64,000 bases of DNA from Flavobacterium subsaxonicum WB 4.1-42 = DSM 21790 (GCF_000422725.1 NZ_KE383909.1:1225178-1289177); one strand, 5' to 3'. Shown: positions 25,544-34,606, numbered from the stretch's first letter. Program-made: numbers and translations. Notes: a model not told the origin generated them from the sequence alone.

Positions 25544-26017
25544 ATGAGATATAAAATTTGGATTAAGAATATTATCATAAATGACATTTTTTCAAGTGGT
25601 CTTATGTGGTCGCCACTGGAGACGGGAGGTATACTTATGGGATATCGTGTATCACTTTGGGAGTTTGTAATTACAGATCTAATTGGTCCAGGTGAAGATG
25701 CAGTCCATAATTATAATACATTTCAACCAGATCAACTATTTCATCAGAGTAAAATTAGTGAGATATATAAAGAATCTAATCAGCTAATAACTTATTTAGG
25801 AGACTGGCATACACATCCCAATTCATATTCATATTTGAGTTGTGAAGATAAAAAGACTATTAGTAAAATTGCTAATCATAAAGAAGCACGTTTGCAAAAT
25901 CCTTTAATGATTGTTGCTGCACCTCCAATGCATGATATAAAAGTATGGGTATATCATAAAGTGAAGCTATTTAGTGCTGTAAAATATATTGAAGCTGAAA
26001 TTGTAATTTTTGATTAA
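25544..26017 (+). CDS. JAB/JAMM-family deconjugating metalloprotease (Cap3-like)
   Basis: The 157-residue protein carries the complete JAMM set: E26 in ETGGILMGY, then H89 and H91 in GDWHTHPNS, S99 and D102, with the standard H-x-H-x7-S-x2-D spacing. It should be an active zinc isopeptidase that removes or trims a C-terminal conjugate. It is the third gene of module A and opposes the E2-E1 enzyme. The frame opens 4 bp after the E2-E1 stop. Two hairpins follow in the downstream repeats, the second being a strong terminator. Confidence 0.92.
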   Translation: MRYKIWIKNIIINDIFSSGLMWSPLETGGILMGYRVSLWEFVITDLIGPGEDAVHNYNTFQPDQLFHQSKISEIYKESNQLITYLGDWHTHPNSYSYLSCEDKKTISKIANHKEARLQNPLMIVAAPPMHDIKVWVYHKVKLFSAVKYIEAEIVIFD

Positions 26018-26061
26018 TTATGTTTTTTTTGTAAATCTATCTTATTTAAAAACAATTAAAT

Positions 26062-26268
26062 GTGTATAAGATGTTCGACTGGAGTCCCTCTCAGTCCACA
26101 AAAAGACAAACAACGCCATTGGAAGACAATGGCTTTGTTGTTTCATTATTTATACTATTTTAAGCCCTTCAAAAAATGTCAAAACAGGTATCAGGTGTTC
26201 GATAGAAACCCCATTCACTCCACAAAAGACAAATAACGCCACTGGAAGACAGTGGCGTTATTTTTTTA
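26062..26268. repeat. Paired island repeat, copy R1 (after module A)
   Basis: Two related units about 124 bp apart, measured at TGTTCGA (26072 and 26196). Each unit has a TGTTCGA...CCC...CCACA core that resembles a tRNA T arm and 3' end. A hairpin follows each: GCCATTGgaagaCAATGGC at 26115-26133 and the longer one at 26232-26262. The first unit has a diverged left end. The same pair occurs at 27329 and 33363. Confidence 0.8.
26232..26267 (+). terminator. Strong terminator inside repeat R1
   Basis: AATAACGCCACTG (26232-26244) pairs perfectly with CAGTGGCGTTATT (26250-26262) around GAAGA, followed by a T run. Confidence 0.85.
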
Positions 26269-26447
26269 ACGTACTTCACAAATTGCTTCGCTTAATTTTT
26301 TTGTCTCAAAAATAGATTTCAATTTACTAAATAACATCAATCGTAGTATTCTGCTTTTGTCGTACTATTGTAACTATGAAGAATGGTGAAAACATTTATT
26401 TGAAGATTATCAATTTGATTAATATTACATAGCTTAGCATATAAATT

Positions 26448-27194
26448 ATGGCTGATATAAAAACAGAGGAGTCCTACGCGGAACATAAAGACACCACTAA
26501 GGAAGTAGGGATGTCACTGATTTCTAATAATTTCGACAATGCACTGGACTATGCTGAGATAGGCTTAGATGCCTTTGTTAGCGATGATATTCTAAAGGAA
26601 ATACCGATTGTTAAAACAGTAGTTGGTGTTGTTAAATCTGGATTAAAAGTCAAGGAAATATTCTTTGCTAAAAAAATTCTAACTTTTCTTAAAGAATTTC
26701 ACTCTGGAAAATTGTCTGAGGATAAATTTGACAAGTTTCGGGAGGAATTCGCTGCGAACGATAAATATCGTGCGAAAGTGATGGAGCAAATAATGATATT
26801 CAACGATACTTTCCTTCAAATCGAAAAGTCGAAAGTGTTTGCCAACCTTTTTGCTGCCCACCTGAACGAAGCCTATGGCTGGGATGATTTTGTCAATTTG
26901 AGCTACTGTCTCAATCAGTTAAACATGTATGGCGTGTCATTATTTGATGACATGGCAGAGTTCAAAACTCCTTTTTATGGAGGTATATATGACGATGCAA
27001 AGCACCGCTACCCTCTGCTTACCAATTCTGGCACAATCTCCATTTGGGGTAATCATCTTGACATCACACCGTATGGGCTATACATGTACCATTATGGTAT
27101 TAAAGGAAAAGTAGACGAAGATATTAGTGAGGCTTATCCTAGCATATTTAAGGAGAAGGCAACTAACGAAGCCAAGAGTTCAGAGCAACAATAA
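26448..27194 (+). CDS. Module B: single protein of unknown function
   Basis: A 248-residue, mostly helical protein. A hydrophobic helix near 52-75 (IPIVKTVVGVVKSGLKVKEI) could be a membrane-insertion or packing segment. A charged helical core follows (80-150, LKEFHSGKLSEDKFDKF). The C-terminal part (150-235) has aromatic strands (LTNSGTISIWGNHLDITPYG). No signal peptide. The middle recalls DUF4393/Abi-alpha-like proteins to me, but I cannot confirm it. It stands alone between repeat copies R1 and R2, the position of a one-gene cargo cassette; an anti-phage effector is a guess from context. Confidence 0.65.
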   Translation: MADIKTEESYAEHKDTTKEVGMSLISNNFDNALDYAEIGLDAFVSDDILKEIPIVKTVVGVVKSGLKVKEIFFAKKILTFLKEFHSGKLSEDKFDKFREEFAANDKYRAKVMEQIMIFNDTFLQIEKSKVFANLFAAHLNEAYGWDDFVNLSYCLNQLNMYGVSLFDDMAEFKTPFYGGIYDDAKHRYPLLTNSGTISIWGNHLDITPYGLYMYHYGIKGKVDEDISEAYPSIFKEKATNEAKSSEQQ

Positions 27195-27328
27195 CTGCCA
27201 AGTTTCAAGGGACCGGTTGGTATAGCTATTTTTTGATCGATGTTTCCAACCACAACATTTTATATATCTAAATATTCATTAGTATTTCAGTGCTGGTGAT
27301 AGTCTTTTATTAACTATTTTTAAAAAAA

Positions 27329-27497
27329 GTCAAAACAGGTATCAAGTGTTCGATAGAGATCCGCCCACTCAACAAAAGACAAACAACTCCATTGGAAGAC
27401 AATGGCGTTGTTGTTTTTACATTTATTCTATTTTAAGGCTTCAAAAAACGTCAAAATTGGTATCAAGTATTCGATAGAAATCCCGCTCACTACGCTT
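27329..27497. repeat. Paired island repeat, copy R2 (between modules B and C)
   Basis: Unit 1 (27329-27449) has GTCAAAACAGGTATCAAGTG, TTCGATAGA and a hairpin (27387-27405, CCATTGgaagaCAATGG within AACAAC...GTTGTT, then T5). Unit 2 (27450-27497) repeats only the first half and stops at CGCTCACTACG. The two TTCGA cores are 121 bp apart. By eye, unit 1 is about 85 percent identical to the R3 unit. Confidence 0.8.
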
Positions 27498-27517
27498 TTC
27501 TCAAATGGGGTATAATT

Positions 27518-30500
27518 TTATTCGAGCGTTTCACTTACATACCTTTTGTCAATCTGGCTTAAGATGGTAGGATCTTGTATTTTATCATCTTTAGCGAATA
27601 AAATTACTTTCGACATAACTTCTGCTGATTTTGGGTCATCATCTGCAAATGGTAAAAATAGACGCCCCCTATGCTGCGAATGTACCGGTAAGACTGACAA
27701 ATACTTTCCGGGAACCTGGTGTACAACAGCACTGCCTAAATGAATGCTATAGTTAGCCATTGTGCCTTTAACCAAAGCATGGTTTTGCTTTATTTCAACA
27801 TTTTTAATTTTAAACAGTCGTAATGTTTCCTTAATCAATACAACCCTCATTTCTATAGATGAATGGCTTGCCTCAGGGTCTACACCACCTACATGGGCAA
27901 CGCTGACTACTAAATCTATATCCCGCATTACTTCAGAAAATATCCTTGGGTTAATATCTTCAAATGCAATATTTTTATAATCCTTTAAAGAATGAAATTC
28001 AATAGTCTCTAAGGTAGGACTCTCTATATCTGCAGGAGAAAACCAATTTGCCATGGCATACATTTTAACCTGGTAGCCCTCTTTATGAAAAACTTTTTGC
28101 AATCCTTCTTCATAATCTACCTTCCATCCTCTATTCTTCAATAAAGCTAAAGTTTGCTTAGGATGCACCTGGTGTCCCGCATACCTTCTGGAAACAGATT
28201 TCTCGCTTAATTCATCAACTGTGGGTATATACAACTCCCTAAACACCTGCTTAAAAGGCTGAATATGCTTATTATCAAAACAATATGCCTGATAATCTGT
28301 CCATACATTATTTTTATGTAAATCATAACAATGGGCAATTCTTAAAGTTTGATGTTCATCTAAAGCAGTTATTTCACCTAATGCATTAACAAGATTCCCG
28401 TTTATATAAAAGCCATTTCTATCATCATTAGATATAAAAACCAGCTTCTCCAGGTGTCTGGAAATAATGGGATGCTCAAAAAGGTTTTTGATCTCTGAAA
28501 ATAAAAACTCATCTCCTCTAACCATGCTTTCTTCTAATCCTTTTTTAGAGCGTATCCATTGCTCGCGCATGGTTTTTCTGTAACCGGCTAATTCAAGAAT
28601 AGCTTTATCTTTTTTTATGTTTGGCGGAACAGCCTTTAGTTCTTTACCTCCTTTTAAAGTAACTATATCTGCTTTACCTTCTTCGTTTATTATAAGGCGC
28701 ACAGCTACATCATCAATAGTTACTTCTGTTTCTTTTGATAAAATATTTTGTACCTGTTTGGTCTCCATAGCCCAGGTTAAACGCACAGGATCAGGATATC
28801 CAGCATTTCGGGCTAGATTTTCTAAGGCAACCCTAACAGCAAGTGCTTCGCTGGTCAGTTTCATAGCGCCAAATTCTCTGCTCTCCTTTTTAAATTGCTG
28901 TAAATATTCGTATCGTGCTAAAATATCTTTTTCAGGGCTTGTTTTACTTAAAGGCACTAATCCGTAAACACGTAAATAATCCTGATCCCTTTTGTTTTTA
29001 ATTTTTGCAGTAACCTCTCTTATTTTAAGGTCTCCGGTAATTGTATCTGCATACAGGCGCGCGCGCCTGTGCCCATTTCCATCTGTTACATACTTAGCAG
29101 CTTCATATAAAAGTTCCCATTTTAGCTTACCTAATTGCTTATAGGCTGACATAAACCAATTGCTATCAACAGCGCCGTCTTTAAAATCCTGAAGGTCTAT
29201 AACCGAGAATTTAGCGGCCTCACTTTCCAATTCAGAATTTACATTGCTGTAAGCTGCTGTTTTTGTATGTGCATGTAACCACCAAATTCCTTCGTCCAGG
29301 CCTTTCCAGTCTAAATAGTTACTAATATATTTTTGCCATTGCGGAGCATATATAGCAGCCTGAATAAGCCGCTCTTCAGATATTTTTGCCGTGGCAATAT
29401 GCTCGTTAAATACTTCTTGAGTGTCAGAGTTTAACGGATAGCATTTTTTTAATAAAAAACTAAATAGTTTTTGCTTAGTTAATTCTGTATAGCTCCAGGA
29501 ATAAATGTAACCTTTATATAAGCTTGATTTGCCTAAGCCGGTAAGCAATTCTATAAACCGGGTAATTCCGTATATTTTTTGAAAAGCCTGTACAAAATGA
29601 GTGACCGGAGTATTAGAATCGCCGCGCTTTATTTCAACGTCTAAAAATGCATTCCTGATCTGGTCAATCATTGGTGTCAGAAACGGGAATTTCTTTATTA
29701 AATTTTCACTCCCAAAGTGGTTGTAATGCTTGGTTTCCCCTGTTAAAACAGACAATCTTTCAGATTCAACAAGCCCTTCATATAATTCGCCTTCAGATAT
29801 TATCTTTTGTTCGTAAGCCAAGCAGTACATATAAACAGGCGGTTTTGCGTGCTCTACGTTTTTTTTTAATCCCGATAATTGCCTCCATCTGTATAAATTC
29901 CAAACATTTTTACTTTGTTCTTTAGTTAATAACTCTAAATTAATACTGTTTAAATAGATATCACAAAATCCCTGGCTTTGCCAGCCTTTACCTTTATCAG
30001 GTCCATAGTAATATTGGTTCTTTGGTGGCACATGCTCATAATTCAGGATATCTTTTGGCATATCAGAAAATAAAGCGCTAGAAGCATCAATCAAAAAATC
30101 TTCTTTTTCTTTAAACGGGTAGTTTAGCTGTAATGCCTTTATTATACCCAATATTGGATTATTCCACTCATACGCGGGCTTCATAGGATTTGGAATAAAA
30201 TCGAAAAAATAAAACACATGCTTTTCAAGGAAATCCTTAAATATTTTTCTGTCGCAATTGCCCACAAGGGTTAACAGAAATAAATCCCTTTCGGCTAACC
30301 CAGAATTTTCAAACCAGCTACACCAAATACCGTATAAAGGATAATTTTTTATAATTGCTTCTTTATCAGCATTGTCTGCCAGAATTTTTATTTGCCTGAA
30401 GGAATTTGCTAAAAGTATCGTTTCTTTTCTGTTATCATGATACTCAGTAGTATACTCATAATTTTTATGTTCCTCAAATAATTTATAAAGCTTAGTAATT

Positions 30501-32602
30501 TCATCTTTTATATGAGTCATTGGTTTAGAAAAACCATACTTATGCATTTTTACAGCTTTGGCATACAGCGAATTATTATCTTGTTTAGGTAACGAATAAT
30601 CTGAAATTTGGCCCGGGTTATAAAAACCATACCCATTTTCCGCACTTAGAGCCTCTTCTTTTTTTGAAGGCTCAAGTTGTTCTATAAATTTTAATTCTTT
30701 TTCGGTAATTTTTGGGCGTAATGCATAATCGCTTACCCAGTTGTTTACTTTTTTTGCCAGCCTGTCTTTTTTTTGCAGTTGCAGCATCATGTCTAAAGCC
30801 GACATACGCTGCTCTAAATCGCCATTATCTAATATCTTATCAACAAAATTTTCAATTTTACTGTCTTTCTGGCGCAGGATTATCTCAATTAAATTCTTTT
30901 TTAAATTAGAACTTTTTCGTTTAAATAAGTCCTGGAATAGTGCTAACTCCTCATCTCTTAATTCTACTTTTTTAAGCGTATATATTGCCGAGGCCACGAG
31001 CGATTCTCCCCTGTCTTTTAAAATGCGTAAAGCAAAATTTCTCTGGAAATCAGTAGGAATTTTTTTATCATCTTCAGGGCTGCTGCTTGAACTATAAAAG
31101 GAATACTGGTAAAAATCGCCTAATACCCTCCTCGCCAGAGTAGTCCGGAGATCTATCGACATTTCTTCAAAATGAGATAAGATGCGCTCCAGCTTATCAG
31201 CATCATCACCTATTAAATTAATAGCGGCCGTATAAAGTGCGTCTTTTTCAAATGTAACTTTTAACCATGAAAATACTTTGCTTTCAAAAACCTTGTTCTT
31301 AACGGTGACAGACTGTGCCAGGCCATAAACTTTTTCAAAAAAACCAGGGTAATCAGCATTGTTAATATAAAAGCCCGATTTTGAATTGGCTCCTAATAAG
31401 TTATTCATACGTGGGAGGGTAAAAGCCAGTACCTGCAGGTTATCATCTTTAAGCGCCTTAAAATACAGTGGCATTTCGATATACGGGTCTTGCGTTTCAC
31501 CAGTAAATTTTAATGCAAGGCATTTTTTTTCAACCGATCCTTTTTCCAGCAATTCATGTAAATAAGGAACCGTTGCCTCTACATCAAAAACACCCTGTAC
31601 CCACAAAGCCATGTAGGCTTCATTATTGTTTTTACTGTAAATTCCGGTTGAAATAGATTCTTGATTTGAGAAATAAGACGCTGCTAATTGAATAATGTTT
31701 CTTATAGTAGTTTCTTTCTCTGCCTCCCACCCCAAACCTGTCCAGGTATCAATAGCTCTTACAACCGATGAAAAACGCGTTAGCTTATGTTCTATAATTA
31801 CATTTATCATGTATTGTATAGCTCCAATACTGGTTTCATCTAGCGCCTCTAAAATTGTTTGCCGTAGTCCTTCCTGTCGCTGTGCAGCAAGCAATAGCTT
31901 TTCTACAAGTTGCCAGCACTCTTTTTTATTACTGTTTAAAAGTGCTTTAATGATATTGCGGGATACCTTTCCCTGCGGATGTTTATTAAAAATAATGTCT
32001 TCAAATAACTCAAATAAACCGGTCTTATCCATATCTATTGCTGCCGACCATAGCATGAACTGGTTAGTATTATTTGTAACCTCAGTATCAAAACAAATTT
32101 GTTCTTCAAAAGTTAAATCATAAAAAGTTGTATTTGGGTAACTATATGTACTAGAAACATTAACTAATGATCGCAAAAAATTGATTTGGTTAACCAATAA
32201 ATATTTTTTATTTGCCGGTGCCCTGAACGATCGCCTTTCATAACCATTTTGAAACATTTTTTGTGGCAGCCTGCTCCACGCTTCTTTTACGTAGTCAGCA
32301 CATTTTTCTCCAAAAAAATAAACTAATAAACTATAATAGTTTTTATCTTCCCACATGCCGTCTGTTATCCATTTTTCAAAAGGAGTACATTTATCAGAAC
32401 CAAGAAAAACATACCAATTATTATAATCATGCCGGGTGAGAGTAACTAAAGCCAGGCCAAATTCGGCTACTTCTTTCTTTAATTTATTTTTAGATAATAG
32501 CTTAGAAAGCAAATTACTATTAATAACTTCCTGCAACTCTTTTTTATATCTTTTAACCGGATCTTCTGTTACTTTAAGTTTAAGTATAACTTCAATAGAC
32601 AT
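27518..32602 (-). CDS. Module C: giant DUF4132 (MolR-like) protein
   Basis: The 1694-residue protein has an N-terminal alpha-solenoid (about 150-650) of HEAT-like helical pairs (for example AIDMDKTGLFELFEDI and LGDFYQYSF), a long middle region and a C-terminal DUF4132/DUF5724-type domain (about 1200-1690). Landmarks in the last part are YVTDGNGHRRARLYADTITG, LTWAMETKQVQNIL and LPVHSQHRGRLFLPFADDDP, the last near the C-terminus. No catalytic motif is established for this family. Relatives occur with AAA and VWA proteins and in E. coli as MolR. No signal peptide. It lies 31 bp after a small partner gene. A complete, undamaged frame of this length in an island argues for selection. Confidence 0.8.
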   Translation of the reverse strand: MSIEVILKLKVTEDPVKRYKKELQEVINSNLLSKLLSKNKLKKEVAEFGLALVTLTRHDYNNWYVFLGSDKCTPFEKWITDGMWEDKNYYSLLVYFFGEKCADYVKEAWSRLPQKMFQNGYERRSFRAPANKKYLLVNQINFLRSLVNVSSTYSYPNTTFYDLTFEEQICFDTEVTNNTNQFMLWSAAIDMDKTGLFELFEDIIFNKHPQGKVSRNIIKALLNSNKKECWQLVEKLLLAAQRQEGLRQTILEALDETSIGAIQYMINVIIEHKLTRFSSVVRAIDTWTGLGWEAEKETTIRNIIQLAASYFSNQESISTGIYSKNNNEAYMALWVQGVFDVEATVPYLHELLEKGSVEKKCLALKFTGETQDPYIEMPLYFKALKDDNLQVLAFTLPRMNNLLGANSKSGFYINNADYPGFFEKVYGLAQSVTVKNKVFESKVFSWLKVTFEKDALYTAAINLIGDDADKLERILSHFEEMSIDLRTTLARRVLGDFYQYSFYSSSSSPEDDKKIPTDFQRNFALRILKDRGESLVASAIYTLKKVELRDEELALFQDLFKRKSSNLKKNLIEIILRQKDSKIENFVDKILDNGDLEQRMSALDMMLQLQKKDRLAKKVNNWVSDYALRPKITEKELKFIEQLEPSKKEEALSAENGYGFYNPGQISDYSLPKQDNNSLYAKAVKMHKYGFSKPMTHIKDEITKLYKLFEEHKNYEYTTEYHDNRKETILLANSFRQIKILADNADKEAIIKNYPLYGIWCSWFENSGLAERDLFLLTLVGNCDRKIFKDFLEKHVFYFFDFIPNPMKPAYEWNNPILGIIKALQLNYPFKEKEDFLIDASSALFSDMPKDILNYEHVPPKNQYYYGPDKGKGWQSQGFCDIYLNSINLELLTKEQSKNVWNLYRWRQLSGLKKNVEHAKPPVYMYCLAYEQKIISEGELYEGLVESERLSVLTGETKHYNHFGSENLIKKFPFLTPMIDQIRNAFLDVEIKRGDSNTPVTHFVQAFQKIYGITRFIELLTGLGKSSLYKGYIYSWSYTELTKQKLFSFLLKKCYPLNSDTQEVFNEHIATAKISEERLIQAAIYAPQWQKYISNYLDWKGLDEGIWWLHAHTKTAAYSNVNSELESEAAKFSVIDLQDFKDGAVDSNWFMSAYKQLGKLKWELLYEAAKYVTDGNGHRRARLYADTITGDLKIREVTAKIKNKRDQDYLRVYGLVPLSKTSPEKDILARYEYLQQFKKESREFGAMKLTSEALAVRVALENLARNAGYPDPVRLTWAMETKQVQNILSKETEVTIDDVAVRLIINEEGKADIVTLKGGKELKAVPPNIKKDKAILELAGYRKTMREQWIRSKKGLEESMVRGDEFLFSEIKNLFEHPIISRHLEKLVFISNDDRNGFYINGNLVNALGEITALDEHQTLRIAHCYDLHKNNVWTDYQAYCFDNKHIQPFKQVFRELYIPTVDELSEKSVSRRYAGHQVHPKQTLALLKNRGWKVDYEEGLQKVFHKEGYQVKMYAMANWFSPADIESPTLETIEFHSLKDYKNIAFEDINPRIFSEVMRDIDLVVSVAHVGGVDPEASHSSIEMRVVLIKETLRLFKIKNVEIKQNHALVKGTMANYSIHLGSAVVHQVPGKYLSVLPVHSQHRGRLFLPFADDDPKSAEVMSKVILFAKDDKIQDPTILSQIDKRYVSETLE

Positions 32603-32633
32603 TATATATATTTTTAAGGTTGGAATGTTTGTA

Positions 32634-33068
32634 CTACCAGTAGCTACCTGCTAAAAAAGTAAGCCTGATAAATGTAAATGCTTTGTTTTCTTCTAAATTT
32701 ATTTCTGTATTTAGATCATCAAGTTCATCATCACCATAGAAAATAGTATACATACCATCTTCAAAAGCCAAAAGGGCAGTTTTTATGGCAGTGGATAAAT
32801 CAATTTTATTGTAATTATAAATGGATCCAAAACCTGCTTTGCCCGTATCTGTTAAAATGGGTAAATAATTTTCATTAGGAAGATGAATTTTGTCTGTATC
32901 GTCAAATACAAACGATGAAGAATTAAATAATTGTACCTGGTGCTCTACAATTAATTCAATAAATTTTCGAGTGGCGATAAAAGGGTTTGTCACAACAAAA
33001 TCAATACTTTTCTGCTCAAGTATTGGGTACTTTTTCCCTAATTGCTTTACCGATATATTTATATTCAT
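32634..33068 (-). CDS. Module C small partner of unknown function
   Basis: The 144-residue acidic protein begins MNINISVKQLGKKYPILEQK and has mixed alpha/beta predicted structure with a D/E-rich segment (FYGDDELDDLNTEINLEENK). No motif recognised and no signal peptide. It is the first gene of the minus-strand pair with the DUF4132 gene; spacing 31 bp. It may be an immunity, chaperone or sensor partner. Confidence 0.65.
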   Translation of the reverse strand: MNINISVKQLGKKYPILEQKSIDFVVTNPFIATRKFIELIVEHQVQLFNSSSFVFDDTDKIHLPNENYLPILTDTGKAGFGSIYNYNKIDLSTAIKTALLAFEDGMYTIFYGDDELDDLNTEINLEENKAFTFIRLTFLAGSYW

Positions 33069-33362
33069 TTTATACAGAGAAAGAGGTTGTGTAAATAAAG
33101 TAAGCTTTTAAAGATTTTAAAGATAAAAGTTTTCATTAAACTGATTACAATTACACCAAAAAAAATATGCGTGTTAACTAATATGGTAATTAACTCATAG
33201 AACTTAAATAATATAGAAGCAAATTTCACCTGGCCCAAAATGGAATTACTAAATTTTACTAGGGAGTTTAATTGCCCTATTTATACATAAATTACAGCAC
33301 TACATTAACTCGTCCTAAACCACTATATAATCTAGTTTGTGTTTTTAATCTCATTAAATAGC

Positions 33363-33533
33363 GTCAAAACAGGTATAAGGTGTTCGGTAGAAATCTCACT
33401 CATTCCACAAAAAGACAAACAACACCATTGGAAGACAATGGCGTCGTTGTTTTTACATTCATCCTATTTTAAGGCTTCAAAAAAAGTCAAAACGGGTATT
33501 AAGTGTTCGATAGAAGTCCCACTCACTCCACTG
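33363..33533. repeat. Paired island repeat, copy R3 (right end of module C)
   Basis: Unit 1 (33363-33485) has GTCAAAACAGGTATAAGGTG and a hairpin CCATTGgaagaCAATGG (33424-33440), followed by GTTGTTTTTAC. Unit 2 (33486-33533) repeats the first half, ending CTCACTCCACTG. The cores are 123 bp apart. Beyond it the sequence becomes the usual left flank of a Bacteroidota tyrosine integrase. Confidence 0.8.
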
Positions 33534-33596
33534 AGACAGTTTTAGGCATACTTTGTAAAGTTGCCAAAAACGCACAAAACGTCTCGAAAAGCCTTT

Positions 33597-33631
33597 AAAG
33601 CCTGCAAATTTTGATATTTGCAGGCTTTTTT
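33597..33631 (+). terminator. Strong terminator between R3 and the integrase remnant
   Basis: AAAGCCTGCAAAT (33597-33609) pairs perfectly with ATTTGCAGGCTTT (33616-33628) around TTTGAT, then T run. The flanking 33541-33835 otherwise holds no gene; short direct motifs (TGCAC, TGTAA) resemble integrase arm sites. Confidence 0.8.
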
Positions 33632-33835
33632 ATTTTCCCTGCAACATGCAAAATTTTCAAAAATGCACATAAAGTTGGGTCATTTGCCGGTGCAATGTAA
33701 ATTGCCCGAAAAATTGCACCAAAAAATGCACTGTAAGACAGTGTAAAACACTGAAAGACAACGGGGGTAATACCCTTGATGATTTTAAATGATTGGTTCA
33801 TAATTCTACATTATTAATTTTTAATTTTTTGAATT

Positions 33836-34033
33836 ATGTTAGAGAAAAGCTATGGCTTAAGCTTCATGTTAAAGCCGTCCCGCAAGGAACCTACCCTGCG
33901 TTACGTGTACGCACGTGTATCCGTAGATGCTATCCGTAAAGAGATTTCAACCAAAAGAACCTGGGATCCCAAGCGCTGGGATGCCAAATCTGAACGCGCA
34001 ATCGGTGCAAAAGAAGATGCCCGAATGATGTAG
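33836..34033 (+). pseudogene. Truncated site-specific tyrosine recombinase (arm-binding domain only)
   Basis: The 65-residue frame MLEKSYGLSFMLKPSRKEPT... continues with RYVYARVSVDAIRKEISTKR and TWDPKRWDAKSERA. This is the N-terminal arm-DNA-binding domain of Bacteroidota tyrosine integrases (normally about 400 residues). It stops at TAG 34031 with no core-binding or catalytic (R-H-R-Y) part downstream. The remnant marks the former integrase end of the island. Confidence 0.8.
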
Positions 34034-34116
34034 CCATAAACATATCATTAGGTTATGCGGCCGAGACACCAGCAGCCCCAAAACGCTATGCTGATAAGGT
34101 AAAGATAATTCAATAG
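34024..34116 (+). pseudogene. Nitroreductase-like C-terminal fragment
   Basis: In a frame different from the integrase remnant, DVAINISLGYAAETPAAPKR followed by YADKVKIIQ and a stop matches the usual end of nitroreductase-family flavoproteins (I-x-L-G-Y-x-A-E-x-P...R). Nothing upstream continues this frame, so the junction near 34020 is a deletion scar joining two genes. Confidence 0.5.
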
Positions 34117-34234
34117 ATATTCTCTTTACAACAATATAAAAACAATTACCTAATTGATTATAAGGTAAATAACTACTAATATTTAAGCAGGTTAAACTGA
34201 TTTTAAAACACTTAAAAAATTATAATAAGCAAAA

Positions 34235-34253
34235 AGCCGGGCATAGCCCGGCT
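34235..34253 (-). terminator. Terminator for the minus-strand small lipoprotein
   Basis: AGCCGGGC (34235-34242) pairs with GCCCGGCT (34246-34253); read on the minus strand it is followed by TTTTTGC. Confidence 0.75.
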
Positions 34254-34309
34254 CATCCAAAAAGTAACACACGTATTATTGGGGGTTGTGCATTAGCACA
34301 TAAATGCCA

Positions 34310-34606
34310 TTATTGCGATTTTCCTGATCCAGAGGTCTGATTACCAGGTGTAACCTCGCCCGATGCGCCTGTGCCTGAGTTGGTTGTAGCATCGCCGCTG
34401 CCTGATGTCGAGGTGCCCTCGCCCGGGTTACCGCCATCTACCGTAATAGAATCTGAAGCTCCCATACTCGTAGCACTCTCTGTAGCAGTACCATTATAGT
34501 TGCTGTCGTGGGTTTGGGTGCCATTTGGGTTATCATTTTTACATGAAGCTATAGATAAGCTAAACACTAATCCTGAAGCGATTAGCAATATTTTTGCATT
34601 TTTCAT
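34310..34606 (-). CDS. Small Ser/Gly/Thr-rich lipoprotein
   Basis: A 98-residue protein beginning MKNAKILLIASGLVFSLSIASC, a clear SPII signal with the lipobox IASC (C22). The mature part is low complexity (G, S, T, N, D, E; for example GTSTSGSGDATTNSGTGASG) with no fold. Typical of small surface or periplasmic lipoproteins in Flavobacteriia; function unknown. Confidence 0.75.
   Translation of the reverse strand: MKNAKILLIASGLVFSLSIASCKNDNPNGTQTHDSNYNGTATESATSMGASDSITVDGGNPGEGTSTSGSGDATTNSGTGASGEVTPGNQTSGSGKSQ

Noticed and set aside
23375-26017. Complete type II CBASS operon
   Set aside because: The E2-E1 and JAB are CBASS-like, but there is no CD-NTase and no effector gene; the first gene is a small unrelated protein.
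26062-33533. CRISPR array
   Set aside because: The repeats are about 120 bp, only six cores in three pairs, with genes between and no short regular spacers or cas genes.
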